Origin: Bremia lactucae
Taxonomy: Eukaryota; Oomycota; Peronosporomycetes; Peronosporales; Peronosporaceae
Assembly (NCBI RefSeq): GCF_004359215.1
Contig: NC_090612.1
Location: 3,301,475 to 3,365,474, forward strand
Direction of reading: 5' to 3'
DNA: 64,000 nt
The position numbers and the translations under genes were made by a program. The notes under the pieces were generated by a model. It saw only the letters and a program-made list of their open reading frames with translations. It was not told the origin of the DNA and searched no databases. Of the stretch, positions 1 to 10,376 are shown in pieces (within the stretch, counting starts at the first letter, position 1; the number at the start of each line of letters is the position of its first letter).

Positions 1-316
1 TTGTAGAGGCACCGGTCTTGGCATTGCCAGACGCGGATAAGAGCCCTTTAGCGTCGTCTGCGATGCAAGTAATTTTGCAATCGGCAGCGTGTTCATGCAG
101 AAGGATGACGACGGCGTTGACCGTGTCATCTCTTATCAGTCCCGACTTTCAAAAGCGGCGGAACTGCGGACCGCAATAAATACACCGCAACTCTCGCCTA
201 GAATGGGAAGATGGCTCACATTCTTCTCTGAATTTAATATCAAAGTTCGATATGAGCCGGGTAAGTCGAATGTCTTGGCTGACGCTTTATCGCGCAGACC
301 AGACTTCGAGGTTTAG
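1..316 (+). pseudogene. RT/RNase H remnant of element A1
   Basis: The fragment ends in the Ty3/Gypsy RNase H signature: a 'RVISYQSR' stretch, then 'MGRWLTFFSEFNIKVRYEPG', then 'ADALSRRPDFE', which marks the RNase H to integrase junction. It corresponds to the C-terminal third of the RT-RNase H module, which copies element RNA into DNA and degrades the RNA strand. A stop follows at about 314. The segment between the RNase H start and 'AELRTAINTPQLS' looks shortened against the family B copies in this window, so a deletion is likely. Confidence 0.8.
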
Positions 317-376
317 TTTTAGACACCAGGAAAGTGTGTCTAGTGCGAATGCACAATACAATTTCAGCCGTCGACG

Positions 377-1206
377 TTGGCAGCAATGAAGGCATACCAC
401 GTGACGAGCTCATTGGCCTCTGAGATAAAAGAAAGCTACAGTCAGGACGACCACTGTCGCCTGCTGTTGAATTCCTTCGGTGGACGAAAGGTAACCCTTC
501 CGTCGCACCTGGAAGCTAAGCTAAATCGCTTTTACTACAACGATGGCCTGTTATGGCATCAGCTGTCACCTTGTGATCCCTTGAGAATCTATGTGCCTGA
601 TTACACAGATCTCAAGCTGATGATCCTTCACGAGCACCATGACGCGCCATCTAGTGGGCACCTGGGCCGTGAAAAGACATTCTTACGAGTGTCAGAGAAA
701 TTTTGGTGGCCACACCTATACAGATGGGTGGCCAACCATATTTGCTCTTGCGAACAGTGTCAGCGCATTAAGCCTGCACCGTCCAGCAGTGTGCCACTGA
801 AGCCGCTACCGATTGGGCTGATGCCCGAGTCCATAGTATCGAACCGGGGTGATCCACGTTTTACGTCTGGTTTCTATGCACATGTGTTTGAGCTGCTAGG
901 TAGCAAGCTCCACATGTCGACCGCAGATCATCCACAGACCCAATGGCCAAACAGAACGTGTCAATGGGGTCGTGGTGGATGTCTTGCGCACTATAGCAAC
1001 CCCCAAAAGAGTGGAGCAAGCAGTTGCCCTTTGTGGAGTTCGCTATAAATAGCAGTGTCCACGCCAGTACGGGTGAGACACCGTTTTATAATAACGGACT
1101 GCGCCATCCTCTGACGCCAGTCCCGTTTGTGCGCAGCCCGAGTCTTAGCGAGGGAGGGCCCTCACTATGCTTGGTGCAAAAGAGGGACATAGTTTCGTCA
1201 ATATGA
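377..1206 (+). pseudogene. Integrase (zinc finger and truncated core) of element A1
   Basis: The first part holds the HHCC zinc-binding module: 'HEHHDAPSSGHLGREKTF' followed by 'CSCEQCQRIKP'. The catalytic core is damaged. The sequence jumps from the proline-rich 'PLKPLPIGLMPES' straight to 'IVSNRGDPRFTSGFY', so the first catalytic Asp region is missing, and the second Asp (SDRG in the family B copy at 63.3 kb) reads Asn. A frame shift near 940 precedes the 'VEFAINSSVHASTGETPF' block in another frame. The enzyme would normally insert element DNA into the host chromosome; this copy cannot. Confidence 0.8.
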
Positions 1207-1555
1207 CGATGACCCATTAGGCTATCATCTTAACGACTGAAACTTGCCCTAGTGACCCTGTCAGTTTTGCAGTAGTCAATAAAACTACGTCCTATGACCG
1301 ATCTCTCGGCGGTATCATAGGCAAGTTTGATGCTAAAAGCGTGAGCGAGGCTCAACGCTTTGTAAAGGAGCGATTAGCCATCACACGAAAGTCCGTGACG
1401 CGATGGCAAGCGCACCGGACAAGCAAGAAAGATATGCGGACCGAAGTGGTTGCAAATATAATGAACGCTTTAGAGTGGGTGAAAATTTACTATTCAGTAC
1501 TGCTACCCTACCTTAAAATGCAATATCTGTACTACCTAGAGGTAATACGAAGTCG

Positions 1556-2287
1556 TTGCCGCGTTTCATTGGGCTCTTTACGGTGGTCGAAGAGGTTGGC
1601 GACCTAAATTATATGCTCACCCTTCCACTGTATATGAAGCTCCCTTGTATTTACGGGGGTTGTCTGAAACGGTATGCATACCCAAATGAGGTCACATACC
1701 CCCATCCGTCTAAGGAGACCGATGGTGACGCCAACTGTGAGTCGAGCGTCGTTCGGGTGAGGGGACTGAGAAGGCGAAAAACTTTCAGCCGAATGACTCC
1801 TCCACCACAAAAGGACTCGGAGAGCGAGGAATACAACGCGAGTAACGCGAATCCCTCAGCATTATCGTCTCAAAGAGGTCCAAGTGAGTGTTCAGGCATT
1901 CATAACCCTGACGAGCCTTCGCTCGGACATCACAAAGATCCGAGCTCAGACGCGAGATTTGACCCTCGAGATCCGCAATACGTCATTCAGCAGCGCTCAA
2001 CGCCTGTGACTGAACGGACGAAGGTAAAGTAGCCGCGAGTAGGTGGGCGAGATCGCCACTCCTATCGGGCGCCGCCTGCACTGATGGTTGCGGGTGGGAA
2101 CCAGCGCTTCCTTGTTGGAAGGCTGCTTGCCCACCGCTCCGTGAGGCAGACATATCAGGTCCTCGTCCATTAGAGAGGTTATTCGAAGAGTTTTGACTCT
2201 TGGGAACCGATCGATACCCTACGTATTGATGTGCCCGGCTTTGTGGCTGCCTGTGAAAAGGAGCACCAGCTGTGGTCTCTTCGCTAG
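1556..2287 (+). pseudogene. Integrase C-terminus, linker and chromodomain of element A1
   Basis: 'PRFIGLFTVVEEVGDLNYML' is the GPF/V-type integrase C-terminal module. It is followed by a long Ser/Pro/Asp-rich linker up to about 2030, a stop, and then an in-frame chromodomain-like stretch with 'QRFLVGRLLAHRSV' and 'SFDSWEPIDTL'. Chromodomains of chromoviruses are known to steer integration to marked heterochromatin. The aromatic cage and WKGY block is damaged here ('H*RGYSKS'). The linker is fully overlapped on the minus strand by the antisense frame described separately. Confidence 0.75.
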
Positions 2288-3056
2288 TCTCAAATGGGAC
2301 TAGCAGAAGTTGCGTTGTGACAAAAACGGGGGTGCAGTACCGCCCATGCTTTTTCTTACACGCAAGCGGGCGAAATTAATCCCCTGCGACCGCTATTTCA
2401 TCGCATCTGAATGCGGATGAATGCGGCGCGTGAATTCCGCCTCGTATTGGTCGGGAGTTTCATTAGAACGCAACGCGACCGGGATCGGGAAAATACGCCC
2501 AAGCGATTTTCCCTGAGCCCTCCATGATTTAAAGACGCCAAAATAATTATGCGCGTCTACAAGAGCGCGCTCTAGGAGCGACGCTCTTGGCTCGTTCAAA
2601 TGAGGCCATTGAGATGGAGGGGGCATCTTTGGAATGCCACCCGTCACATAGCCACGTTCTAAACGACTGGCTTGTGACACCGACTGAGCAGGTTCACGTG
2701 TCGTCGGCGGAGCTTTAGGCTCCGAATCCTCTATGTCAGAACCATTATGGATTATGGTCTGAGCATAAGGCGATGTAGTTATACCCAACGGAGAAGCGGC
2801 TGCGCCTTTATGGGCAGCGCTCTCATTACCTGTCGCTGCGCTTTCCAGCGCAGACGACGAGACAGCATTCGTAAATGCTGCTGTCTCCATATTGTGAGGC
2901 ATGAGAGAAGTTTGGATGGGCAATAATGTGCCATCATCCATCCTCATGAGCTCCTTGTCTGCATTACTACTATGAGATAACGGCAACGGTGTCGACTCAT
3001 TGTAGTCGACAGTGAGCGACGGATCAACATCCTCACTGTAAAGTGGGATGGATCCT
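1740..3056 (-). CDS. Antisense ORF (aORF-A1) at 3' end of element A1, broken
   Basis: The minus strand carries an open frame from about 3056 to 2393, with its longest Met-started part from 2986 (197 aa). It starts beside the polypurine tract and runs towards pol. The N-terminal end holds a DPSLTVDYNE motif, then 'LMRMDDGTLLPIQTSL' and an Ala/Ser-rich region. Further along, opposite the pol linker (about 1980-1745), is a Leu/Arg/Asp-rich coiled-coil stretch beginning RIADLEGQ and an 'RSPSPF' tail. Equivalent frames occur in A2 and A3. Function unknown. It is not gag: family A gag with a zinc knuckle is in the normal sense (22806-23117). Whether it is translated cannot be told from sequence alone. 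Confidence 0.5.
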
Positions 3057-3130
3057 TAGCCCTGTTATGCGACAAAGCAGCTCGCAGTCCCTCCTTCCTC
3101 TTTGACGAAATTGAAAACGTAAATTCGTTT

Positions 3131-3144
3131 TGAAGGGGGGATGG
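3131..3144 (+). other. Polypurine tract of element A1
   Basis: The purine-rich run TGAAGGGGGGATGG lies directly before the LTR start. The same tract is found beside the LTRs of A2 and A3 on the opposite strand. Polypurine tracts prime plus-strand DNA synthesis in LTR elements, and this one fixes the element's direction as plus. Confidence 0.75.
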
Positions 3145-3592
3145 TGAAACGGGTTAAAGTTTTTTAATGTTACACAGTCCCTGTTAAGTACACTTGGTGT
3201 ACTTAAAGGTGGTCAACTCTTTAAGAAAGTAATTAGACCCACCACAGGGGTATGGTTCACATTGTGACCTACCTTTGTGTATGTGATGCATATAGGTACA
3301 TTCACATTAGGAGGGATGACGGCTAGCGTCATCCGTTACGCAAGGTATCTAGAAAGATACGCTTGCAATACATATTGAGTGTTATCTACAGAGATATCAT
3401 TTTAATTGGTAAAAATAGGTATTTATATTTAATTTTATTAAATATAAATCAGTCTGAAAACTACTTCCTACTTAGTAAGTGCGCACGAGGAGTCGGATCA
3501 CCGCTCCCGTGACGACACATTACTAGAGAACTTAGTGCGTTAAGTGAGGTCGCTAAAGCCCCCGCCACAACTATCTCACGGCTTACGGGAGT
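3145..3592 (+). repeat. LTR-A (3' LTR of A1), truncated
   Basis: It begins TGAAACGGG, a one-base variant of the family start TGTAACGGG, and follows the LTR-A consensus visible at 26206-26742 (reverse strand) until about 3592. The usual end GTGCCCGCCTACA is missing. A family B LTR begins at 3593, so the LTR was cut by insertion or recombination. A hairpin at 3340-3366 carries a compensatory change relative to the other copies. Confidence 0.8.
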
Positions 3593-4034
3593 TGTAACGG
3601 GGTGTATCGTTACATGAAATTAACACTTAAGGTTGTAAATTAATATATAATCTAAAAGGTAGAGAACATTTGGAAAATATTACTTTATATAGTAATGCTC
3701 GGAAATCATATCCATTAATAGGTATAAGCCGCTATATCTATTTATCCCGCAGACGAGTCAGCTGTAAACGTAAACAAATTGAGAGAGACATATTACATTT
3801 CAATTGCATTTTTAGTATTAATTTATAATTAAGTTAGCATTAACAGATAGAAAGAAGAGAAACTTAATCATATTAATACAGTTTTCATTTAACCCTCTTT
3901 AAGGTAGTTGTCTTAAAGATAAGTCTTTCTCTGCACGTACTAGTGTACCTGAAGTGACGTAAGGCACCACTCGCAACTGAAGCAGTGCGGTGTGGACTTG
4001 TACTGAAGCAGTACAAGTCGTAGTGCCCCGTTAC
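3593..4034 (+). repeat. LTR-B (5' LTR of element B1)
   Basis: It starts TGTAACGGGGTGTATCG and ends GTAGTGCCCCGTTAC, with the 10-bp inverted ends (TGTAACGGGG/CCCCGTTACA) seen in all family B LTRs. Directly after it comes the primer-binding region CCTGGTAGCACTTTG, which also follows other family B 5' LTRs (14663-15114 reverse, 46843-47278). The TGG at its start suits the CCA tail of a tRNA; the tRNA was not identified. Confidence 0.85.
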
Positions 4035-4951
4035 TCCTGGTAGCACTTTGTAGTCCGTCAAAGGACCACATTTCCTTCATCTAACAGAGACACGACAGAT
4101 GAAAGTGGGAATACGCATCACGTTGATACTCCTTTCTAAGTGACATAGAAAGGAGTGCGGTCGAACGAATGAGTTCGACCGTAGGGAACGATGCCATTTT
4201 GGCCATGCTGTCCGGTTTGGACAGAGATCCCTCCATTCAACCATCGCCAAGTTCATACAACATGAACTTGACGAGGTGAAGGAGATTGTAGCCTTGCTGA
4301 ATCAGTAAGGCTATCAGCCGGCAGAACTGTTGAGGTTACAACAGGTACAGATCCCTGTAACTGGGATGACGCAAACGTGTCGTCCCGAAATCTTAAAGAT
4401 TGACATCTCTAAGTATAGGGGAGTCGAAGAAGACTCCCTCTTGAGATGGTTTGTCGAGTTAGACGATGCCATAAGGGCACGTCACATCATCGACGAGCAA
4501 ATGCAAGTCGCATTCGCTCAATCAAATCTGGCAGGTCGCGCCAAAACTTGGGCATTGGGCCTTAAGTTGCGCGACCCATACGTCTTTGGGTCGCTAGAGG
4601 CTTTTAAAGCCCGGCTCAAACAGACGTTTGAACCACCAAGGGCTGAGTTCAGAGCTCGTTCAGAGCTTCTGAAACTCAAGCAAGGCAAGCGTGATGTGCA
4701 CGCATATGCCCAGCACATACGACTCTTAGCGAGTTGTATTACAAATAACCCAGTCCATGAACACACGTTGATTACGGTGTGCATGCAAGCTCTTACGGAT
4801 GGTCCCGTAAAGACCCACCTGTTCCGCTTGGAACTGGATACGCTTATTGAAGCAATATCCGTTGCAGAACAGGAGGACTTTAGCTTGAGACCGGCTCAAG
4901 CTAGTTCGTCATCGACACGAGTTAGGAGGTCCAGAACCCATGGACCTCTCT
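4035..4951 (+). pseudogene. Gag fragment of family B element B1
   Basis: The main open part (from 4330) carries the Ty3-type capsid region: 'ISKYRGVEEDSLLRWFVELD', 'AQSNLAGRAKTWALG', 'LKQTFEPPRAEFRARSELLK' and 'GKRDVHAYAQHIRLLA'. Upstream, 4170-4330 encodes the N-terminal part in shifted frames. Gag would form the virus-like particle of the element. The frame ends at 4951, where an LTR-A sequence replaces the expected zinc knuckle region, so no pol follows. Confidence 0.85.
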
Positions 4952-5493
4952 TGTAGGCGGGCACGTCGTAATGCGGCCACGCTCTACTTAAGCACACACC
5001 CTAGCACAGCGAGGAAGCGGTTTGCACCTGCTTCTCTTGCGTGCAGTGAGGTAGTTGTGGTGGGCGCGCAAGCGACCTCACCCAACACACTAAGAACTCT
5101 GGTGAAGTGACGTCACGGGAGCGGTAATCCGTCTCCTCGTGCGCACTTACCAAGTAGGTAGTAAATTTCAGACTGATTTATATTTAATAGAATTAAATAC
5201 AAATACCTATTTTTACCAATTAAAATGATATCTCTATAGATATCATTTAATATGTATTGCGAGCGTATCTTTATAGATACCTCGCGTAACTGATGCATGG
5301 ATAACGCTAGGCGTCATCCCTCCTAATGTGAATGCACCCATGTGCATCACATACACAAGGGTTGGTCACAAATGTAAACAACAATCGAGTGCTCTGTCCA
5401 ATTACTTTAATCTAGAAATTCACCAACCCCTTAAGTACACCAAGTATACTTTACGGGGACTGTGTAACATTTTGGCAACTTTAGCCCGTTACA
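4952..5493 (-). repeat. Solo LTR-A
   Basis: Read on the plus strand it opens TGTAGGCGGGCACGTCG and closes TTTAGCCCGTTACA, which is a complete LTR-A in minus orientation (compare 26206-26742). No internal sequence of family A is attached on either side. It sits between family B gag and a truncated family B LTR, and the flanks (TCTCT and ACCTC) do not form a target-site duplication. It is therefore a solo LTR or one side of a recombination event. Confidence 0.8.
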
Positions 5494-5920
5494 ACCTCGC
5501 ACTTCCTCAGTGCGAGTGGTGTCTCATGTCACTTCACGTACACTTGTACGTGCAGAGGAAGACTCTCTTTAAAATACTTGCTTTAAAGAGAGTTCTTTAA
5601 ACCGTACTAATATCATTAACTTATTTTGTTATTGTCTACTTAATACTAACTTAAATATAATCCAATACAAAACATGTAATAAAGTATTATCTGTCTTTCT
5701 CTTTGCGCGCGTCCAGCGCTGATTGGACCGCGGAGAAATTAGATATAATGGTCTATATCTAGCAATGAATAGGCTTTTAAAATACTATCATCTTAAGAAA
5801 TACTTTCCAAATATCATCAACTTTTTAGATAATATATTAATTAAAAGCCTATAAGTGTAAATTTCATGTAACGATACCTCTCTCTTCAGAAGCAGTACAA
5901 GAAAAGGATGCCCCGTTACA
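5494..5920 (-). repeat. Truncated LTR-B
   Basis: This is minus-oriented LTR-B sequence starting about 50 bases inside the LTR, so the TGTAACGGGGCACTACG end is missing and abuts the end of LTR-A. It runs to ATGCCCCGTTACA at 5920. A short extra segment (CTCTCTTCAGAAGCAGTACAAG...) near 5880-5910 disrupts the usual end. Confidence 0.7.
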
Positions 5921-7735
5921 ATGTACCTTGAAGAGGCTTTTAGTTGCTACAGATCACAGCACAAAGCTTTGCAAGACACGTAACGCTTTAAGATCAAAGG
6001 AAAATTAAGCCTTTATATGCTATGCATGTGTAAACGTTACCTGATTACCATACATGGGTCTTGCCGCAAGAACTCTTTGTAGTTGCTCATACGTGTTTCA
6101 CTCATAAAAATAATCTGAAGTTACTATTGTTAATAAATATTTTTGTGAATTTTACTCGGTAAGAAACGAAATGTGCTTTGTTAGACAATACACTTTCCTT
6201 GACACGAATAAAAATATCGGTCAGGAATGATGGCATCATTCAGTTTCAGAATTAAGATCTTATCTTGGTCATATATGGGAGCTTTATGGTTTCAGTCAAC
6301 TTAATATGTCAATCAGTGTATGATTCACAGTTTGCTAGTCACAACATGCCGAGGGTGAGGTCATTACACTCGAGGTGATCGAGACTCTTTGAGTTTTATC
6401 CTGTGTAAATGTCCTAAAGCTCTCAAATCTGTAAATGTGAGAGAGCTTTCGCAATTAGTCAATTGCACACGTATGCCGATTATTTAAGCTATGCTTGATG
6501 TTCGTAGCATACCACGACGAGTTTTCAATCCTGCTTGCAGTTGTCGCTCTGCAAATATAGTTGCTCGAGGCGCACGACCTCAGTAAGATCAAACATATGG
6601 CTTAACCCCACAAACGAGGTCAACCGACGTCGGTAGCTTAGAGGTTATGGGGTCGAGGTGACTGTCATTGTTTAGCAGCCTCCTGTCCAGCAAGTGCCTG
6701 GGTGGGTGACGGGGCTAACATGAATGGAAATCCCGGCAAGTACCACCCCTGGGTCCGGCGCCGGGAGGTGTAATGCACGACGCGGGCGCCGGGAAGGGAG
6801 ACGCTACGTCGTGAAGCATATTGTGTCACGATAGGTGAACTGCCTTGTCTCGGGCCCGGACCCGAAAACCACCGAAGTTACTGTGGGAACAACCCATCCT
6901 CCTGGGGGCGGCTGGAAATTGAAAATAACCACAAATGAGAGCAAAGCACGTGTTCAACTCAATTTTAAAAAACGCTTAAATTTCTTAAACCCGCTCATAA
7001 ACATAAGCGTTCCTTTCAAATGGAAATCGAGCACCTAAATCTGACTAGTAGCAAAGCTCTGTCTCGAGCTCGAAAATCGTCGATTACTTTTCTATTTTTG
7101 TGATCACTGCCATAAGCAGCCTCTCAATGCTTCCTTTAGGAAGTCCTCGATTGACATCGCGCTAATTATAAGCCCGATTCAAAATCGGGCTAGCATTGAA
7201 TAGCTTCAACTATATTTCGTTCAATAAATTCCGCACTGTTGTACCACTAGCAAGCTCATGCCGCGCCGCGAATGGCGGAGCAACAAAAAGGTTTAGGTAG
7301 CTTTGCAAGGGTGACTGTTTGTTGGCGCAGCCGGCTCAAATTCAGGTTGCAACATAGAGCATTGACGCGTAATGCCAAACATGTAAATAAATAACGGTCT
7401 AGCGGAACAAAAGGACCTAAAGTGAGTGCATCTATGTATCAGATTTGAAAGTAAGCGCTCGCTCGACCGTTGCAGTAAAGATGATAGCTTATTACATAAA
7501 TGTTCTCGAATCCCTCTTCAAGGGCAAGTAGACAGTTTCAGCCAATGTATCAAAATTAAGAATCCACGGCGTGTGCTCATCCGACCACAGACATCCGACC
7601 GAAAAATTGCAACCAAGTAGATGATTCAAATAGCTTGACTGTGTCCACAAGTACTATCTTCTCTACATGATGCAAGGCAGCAGTGTCGCAACATCAGTCG
7701 CCTGACTACCTACGACCATATACCAGAATCCAGGT
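5921..7735. other. Intergenic stretch without a recognisable gene
   Basis: Short open frames at 6835-7038 and 7426-7620 show no family resemblance. A GC-rich block at about 6640-6830 stands out against its AT-rich surroundings. It contains 'CCTGGGTGGGTGAC', which resembles part of the 5S rRNA internal control region, preceded by a TAGCTTAGAGG stretch resembling a pol III A box. It could be an old SINE-like copy, but neither a tRNA fold nor a full 5S gene is present. Confidence 0.4.
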
Positions 7736-8173
7736 TGTAACGGGGCACTACGACTTTACTGCTTCAGTACAAGTCCACTTCGCACTGCTTCAGTTGCGAG
7801 TGGTGCCTTACGTTAATTGACGTACACCGTACGTGCGATAGACTTCTGTTACGACAACTAGACTTAAGAGGGTGAAATGGAAACTGTATTAAATATAATT
7901 AAGTGTCTCTTGTTCTATCTTTGTAAATGCTAACTTAATTATAAACCAATACTAAAGATGTAAATAAATTCTTATCTATAACTCTCTTTGATTACTTCTA
8001 CAGCTGATTAGTCTGCGGATCAAATAGATACAATGGTCTATACCTATTTGTGGATAAGAATTCTGAATATTACTATATAAAGTAATATCCTCCAAATATT
8101 ATCTACCTTTTAAAAAATATATTAATTAACAACCTTTAAGTGCTAATTTCATGTAACGATACACCCCGTTACA
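7736..8173 (-). repeat. LTR-B (3' LTR of B2) with adjacent polypurine tract
   Basis: The plus strand shows TGTAACGGGGCACTACG at the left end and TACACCCCGTTACA at the right. Immediately right, TCACCCCTCCCTTAAA reads on the minus strand as a purine tract directly before the LTR, marking this as the 3' LTR of a minus-strand element. Confidence 0.85.
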
Positions 8174-8292
8174 TCACCCCTCCCTTAAACGACAATCACT
8201 CTGAATGTCATTGGATGGAGTGGTTGCTATGTGACCACTTCATTTTTAAATATGTGTTGATTGGTCAGATCCATCATTTTAAATTCCATCGC

Positions 8293-8709
8293 ATGAAGGA
8301 TCAACTCATGCCGGGTGACGATAGTGCTGCGCCTTCGGCTGCGGTTCGTGCAGCCGCGGGTCACGCACTGTTATCTCTTGCGGCAGGCGGAACGGCTGCC
8401 GTAGTGTCTTCCACTCGCACAACACTAGATGGTGCGAGTGCACGTGGTGATTCACCACGTGTTAACGACCCCTCTTTGGAGGTCGACTACGAATGCGAGT
8501 CGGATGAAGTGGCCGACTCGGGGAGAATGGAACAGTCGCCTGAAATACGTCAGGCGGCTGACTACGAGCCTTCGAATGAGAGGGCTCATTCTAATAGACG
8601 AGTAAAGAGTCTATTTGGATCCGACGGTGAGGATGATCCCTCATCGCCCGTACCATCTCTCATACGGTCACCTGCACGTATCTCTGTGCAAGGTGACGAC
8701 GATGCGTAA
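8293..8709 (+). CDS. Antisense ORF (aORF-B2), N-terminal part
   Basis: This 138-aa plus-strand frame begins MKDQLMPGDDSAAPS, about 120 bases from the 3' LTR, and runs opposite to pol. It is Ala-rich, then acidic, with NDPSLEVDYECESDE (compare DPSLTVDYNE and DPSLIVDYNE in family A and CDPSLKVDYKCESDE in B3). No catalytic motif, signal peptide or membrane segment is visible. The coiled-coil continuation lies at 9020-9325 in broken frames, and about 530 bases present in B3 are missing between the two. Function unknown. Confidence 0.5.
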   Translation: MKDQLMPGDDSAAPSAAVRAAAGHALLSLAAGGTAAVVSSTRTTLDGASARGDSPRVNDPSLEVDYECESDEVADSGRMEQSPEIRQAADYEPSNERAHSNRRVKSLFGSDGEDDPSSPVPSLIRSPARISVQGDDDA

Positions 8710-8758
8710 CCCATCGTAAGAAAAGTTTTTGTGGTACCCCTGCTTCAGTGGGTACTAC

Positions 8759-8971
8759 TCAAGGGAGTGAACCAATAAAATGTCTCATCTGATCCATCGG
8801 ATGAGTCTCGTCATACTGACAGACAAGGCCCTCAACGTCAACAACCAGCTGGGAACAATGCTCCCATGTGTCATGCGAAGGTGGATAACCACTCCAGCGA
8901 ACCAGACGACTCGTTCGCTGCCCCTTCAAATCACGGGGTTTAGAATACGTTCCACTAAAAAACAGTGACAA
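8759..8971 (-). pseudogene. Chromodomain of element B2
   Basis: The minus-strand stretch 'DLKGQRTSRLVRWSGYPPSH' followed by 'DTWEHCSQL' is the chromodomain core, with its VRW-GYP strand and DTWE/DSWE motif. The upstream strand 'FLVERILNPVI' (to 8926) is in another frame, so a frame shift splits the domain. It belongs to the C-terminal end of pol. Confidence 0.75.
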
Positions 8972-9019
8972 CCGTGGTAATTCACCAGTGGTTGTGGTGG
9001 CGGATTAAAAGTTAGATCC

Positions 9020-9325
9020 GAACCGTGCGTCGGATCTAGAGTCGAAGATCGACAAACACGACCGCTAGCCTTATTTATTGGGAGGAGGGTTTGAACACGA
9101 GCACGGTAAGCGTCAACCATTGGAGTAGACGGTGCAGGTTCACCATATCGAACGGTTGAAAACCGTTCAAAGAGTGCGTTCTCAATGACGGAGTACGAAC
9201 GGACTTATCACGCTCTTCGCGATGAACCGTCGCTAGATTATCACGGTTCCGAGGACCTTCGGACCCGATATGAAAATCTCCAGATTCAGCATAAGAATGT
9301 GGTTCGTGACCACGAGAATCTTGCA
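9020..9325 (+). pseudogene. Antisense coiled-coil segment of aORF-B2
   Basis: On the plus strand, opposite the pol linker, the pieces 'SDLESKIDKHD', 'VHHIERLK' and 'DLRTRYENLQIQHKNVVRDH' match the more continuous coiled coil at 36541-36859 in B3. Stops and shifts separate the pieces here. The matching minus-strand linker is Ser/Arg/His-rich and also largely open. Confidence 0.45.
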
Positions 9326-9374
9326 TGAATTCTTAAAAGAGATGGTCGGATCTGTCCTCGTAAGTAACCGCGTA

Positions 9375-10376
9375 CTAATGGTACGGGCGGAGCCCACAAA
9401 CGTAAAACGTAGGATGTATTCGCATCCTACGTGGCAATTCTATTGTGTACGCAATGCCTCTGCGATGCAGTACACAGAAAGGCCCAATGAACTTGGGTAG
9501 TAGTTTACTGCCACTCACATTAGTGACCAAACGCTTAGGTAAATTTACCGTAGAGAGTAGCACTAGATCATTAATTTTAAATGAAAGAGCGTTTGCTCTT
9601 CCATGTTTGTCTGCGTTCCGTTTCTGACGGTCCACTGCGTTAGCAATGAAATCCTGTATGAAACGGATTACTGATTCTCGAGCCAGCAGGAATCTCTCTG
9701 CTGACTAATTTGTTTTGACTTTTTCAGTGCGCTTTGTGCGCACTGCCATGAGATTTATCTCATCTTCGATGTCGAAGCAATCGACATCGACCTCATTCGC
9801 GTCGTTGTTAACTTCGACGCATGATGAGCATGCGCCAGAAATGGTTTTGCTCGTGCGAGCCCCCCCCCCTTAAACAAGAGGATCCCTCTAATTGGATGGA
9901 AATGAGAGGATGGCGTAAGTCATTCACGAAGATGAGTGTTTGCGTTGTTGACGCATGCACCTAATTATTGATGGCGAATTCGACCATCAACTAAAACTCG
10001 CATTAATTCGGATACGATTGGACGTAATCTCGAAGTATCTCTTCAAACACGCGATTTACCGTTCTGATTGACCATCCGTTTCTGGGCGATCGGGTATTGA
10101 CATAGTCAGCCGTGTTCCGATCTCTCGGAACACGGATTGACAGAACTCCATTGTGAATCGATGATCTCAATCCGATACCAATTCACGGGGTAAACCGTGG
10201 AGTTTGAAAACCATGTCGATAAGACACGGGCACAACCCGGAGCCGTAATCGACTCCGGTACTGCAGCAAGATGTACCATCTTGCTGAATCTGTCTACAAA
10301 AACAAGGATTCCATTGTTTTTGTGATCGTCTTCGGGAAATCCGAAAATGAATTCGATAAATACCGACTGCCAACAC
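9375..10376 (-). pseudogene. Integrase remnants of element B2
   Basis: The C-terminal module at 9375-9635 reads 'KLLPKFIGPFCVLHRRG' and ends 'HPTFYVCGLRPYH', the typical integrase end before the linker. The core region around 10167-10376 contains fragments such as 'DMVFKLHGLPRELVSD', where the last Asp is the second catalytic residue. A run of nine or more C near 9861 (G on the coding strand) encodes Gly codons between core and C-terminal module. Many stops intervene. Confidence 0.75.

Larger units (their letters stand above)
1..3592 (+). mobile_element. Ty3/Gypsy family A element A1, 3' part, degenerate
   Basis: On the plus strand one can follow the end of reverse transcriptase/RNase H, the integrase zinc finger, a shortened integrase core, the integrase C-terminus, a chromodomain, a purine tract and an LTR. 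This order is that of chromodomain-bearing Ty3/Gypsy elements (chromoviruses). The 5' LTR, gag and most of RT lie left of the window. Frames are broken by stops and shifts, so this copy cannot be autonomous. Its 3' LTR is cut at 3592, where a family B LTR begins. Confidence 0.85.

Noticed and set aside
6690..6830. 5S rRNA or tRNA gene
   Set aside because: Only short box-like matches; no 120-base 5S sequence and no cloverleaf.
9855..9875. C-run in element B2 (and a similar one near 37387) as a central polypurine tract
   Set aside because: It encodes Gly codons in the integrase spacer, is not next to an LTR and its length varies; coding explains it.
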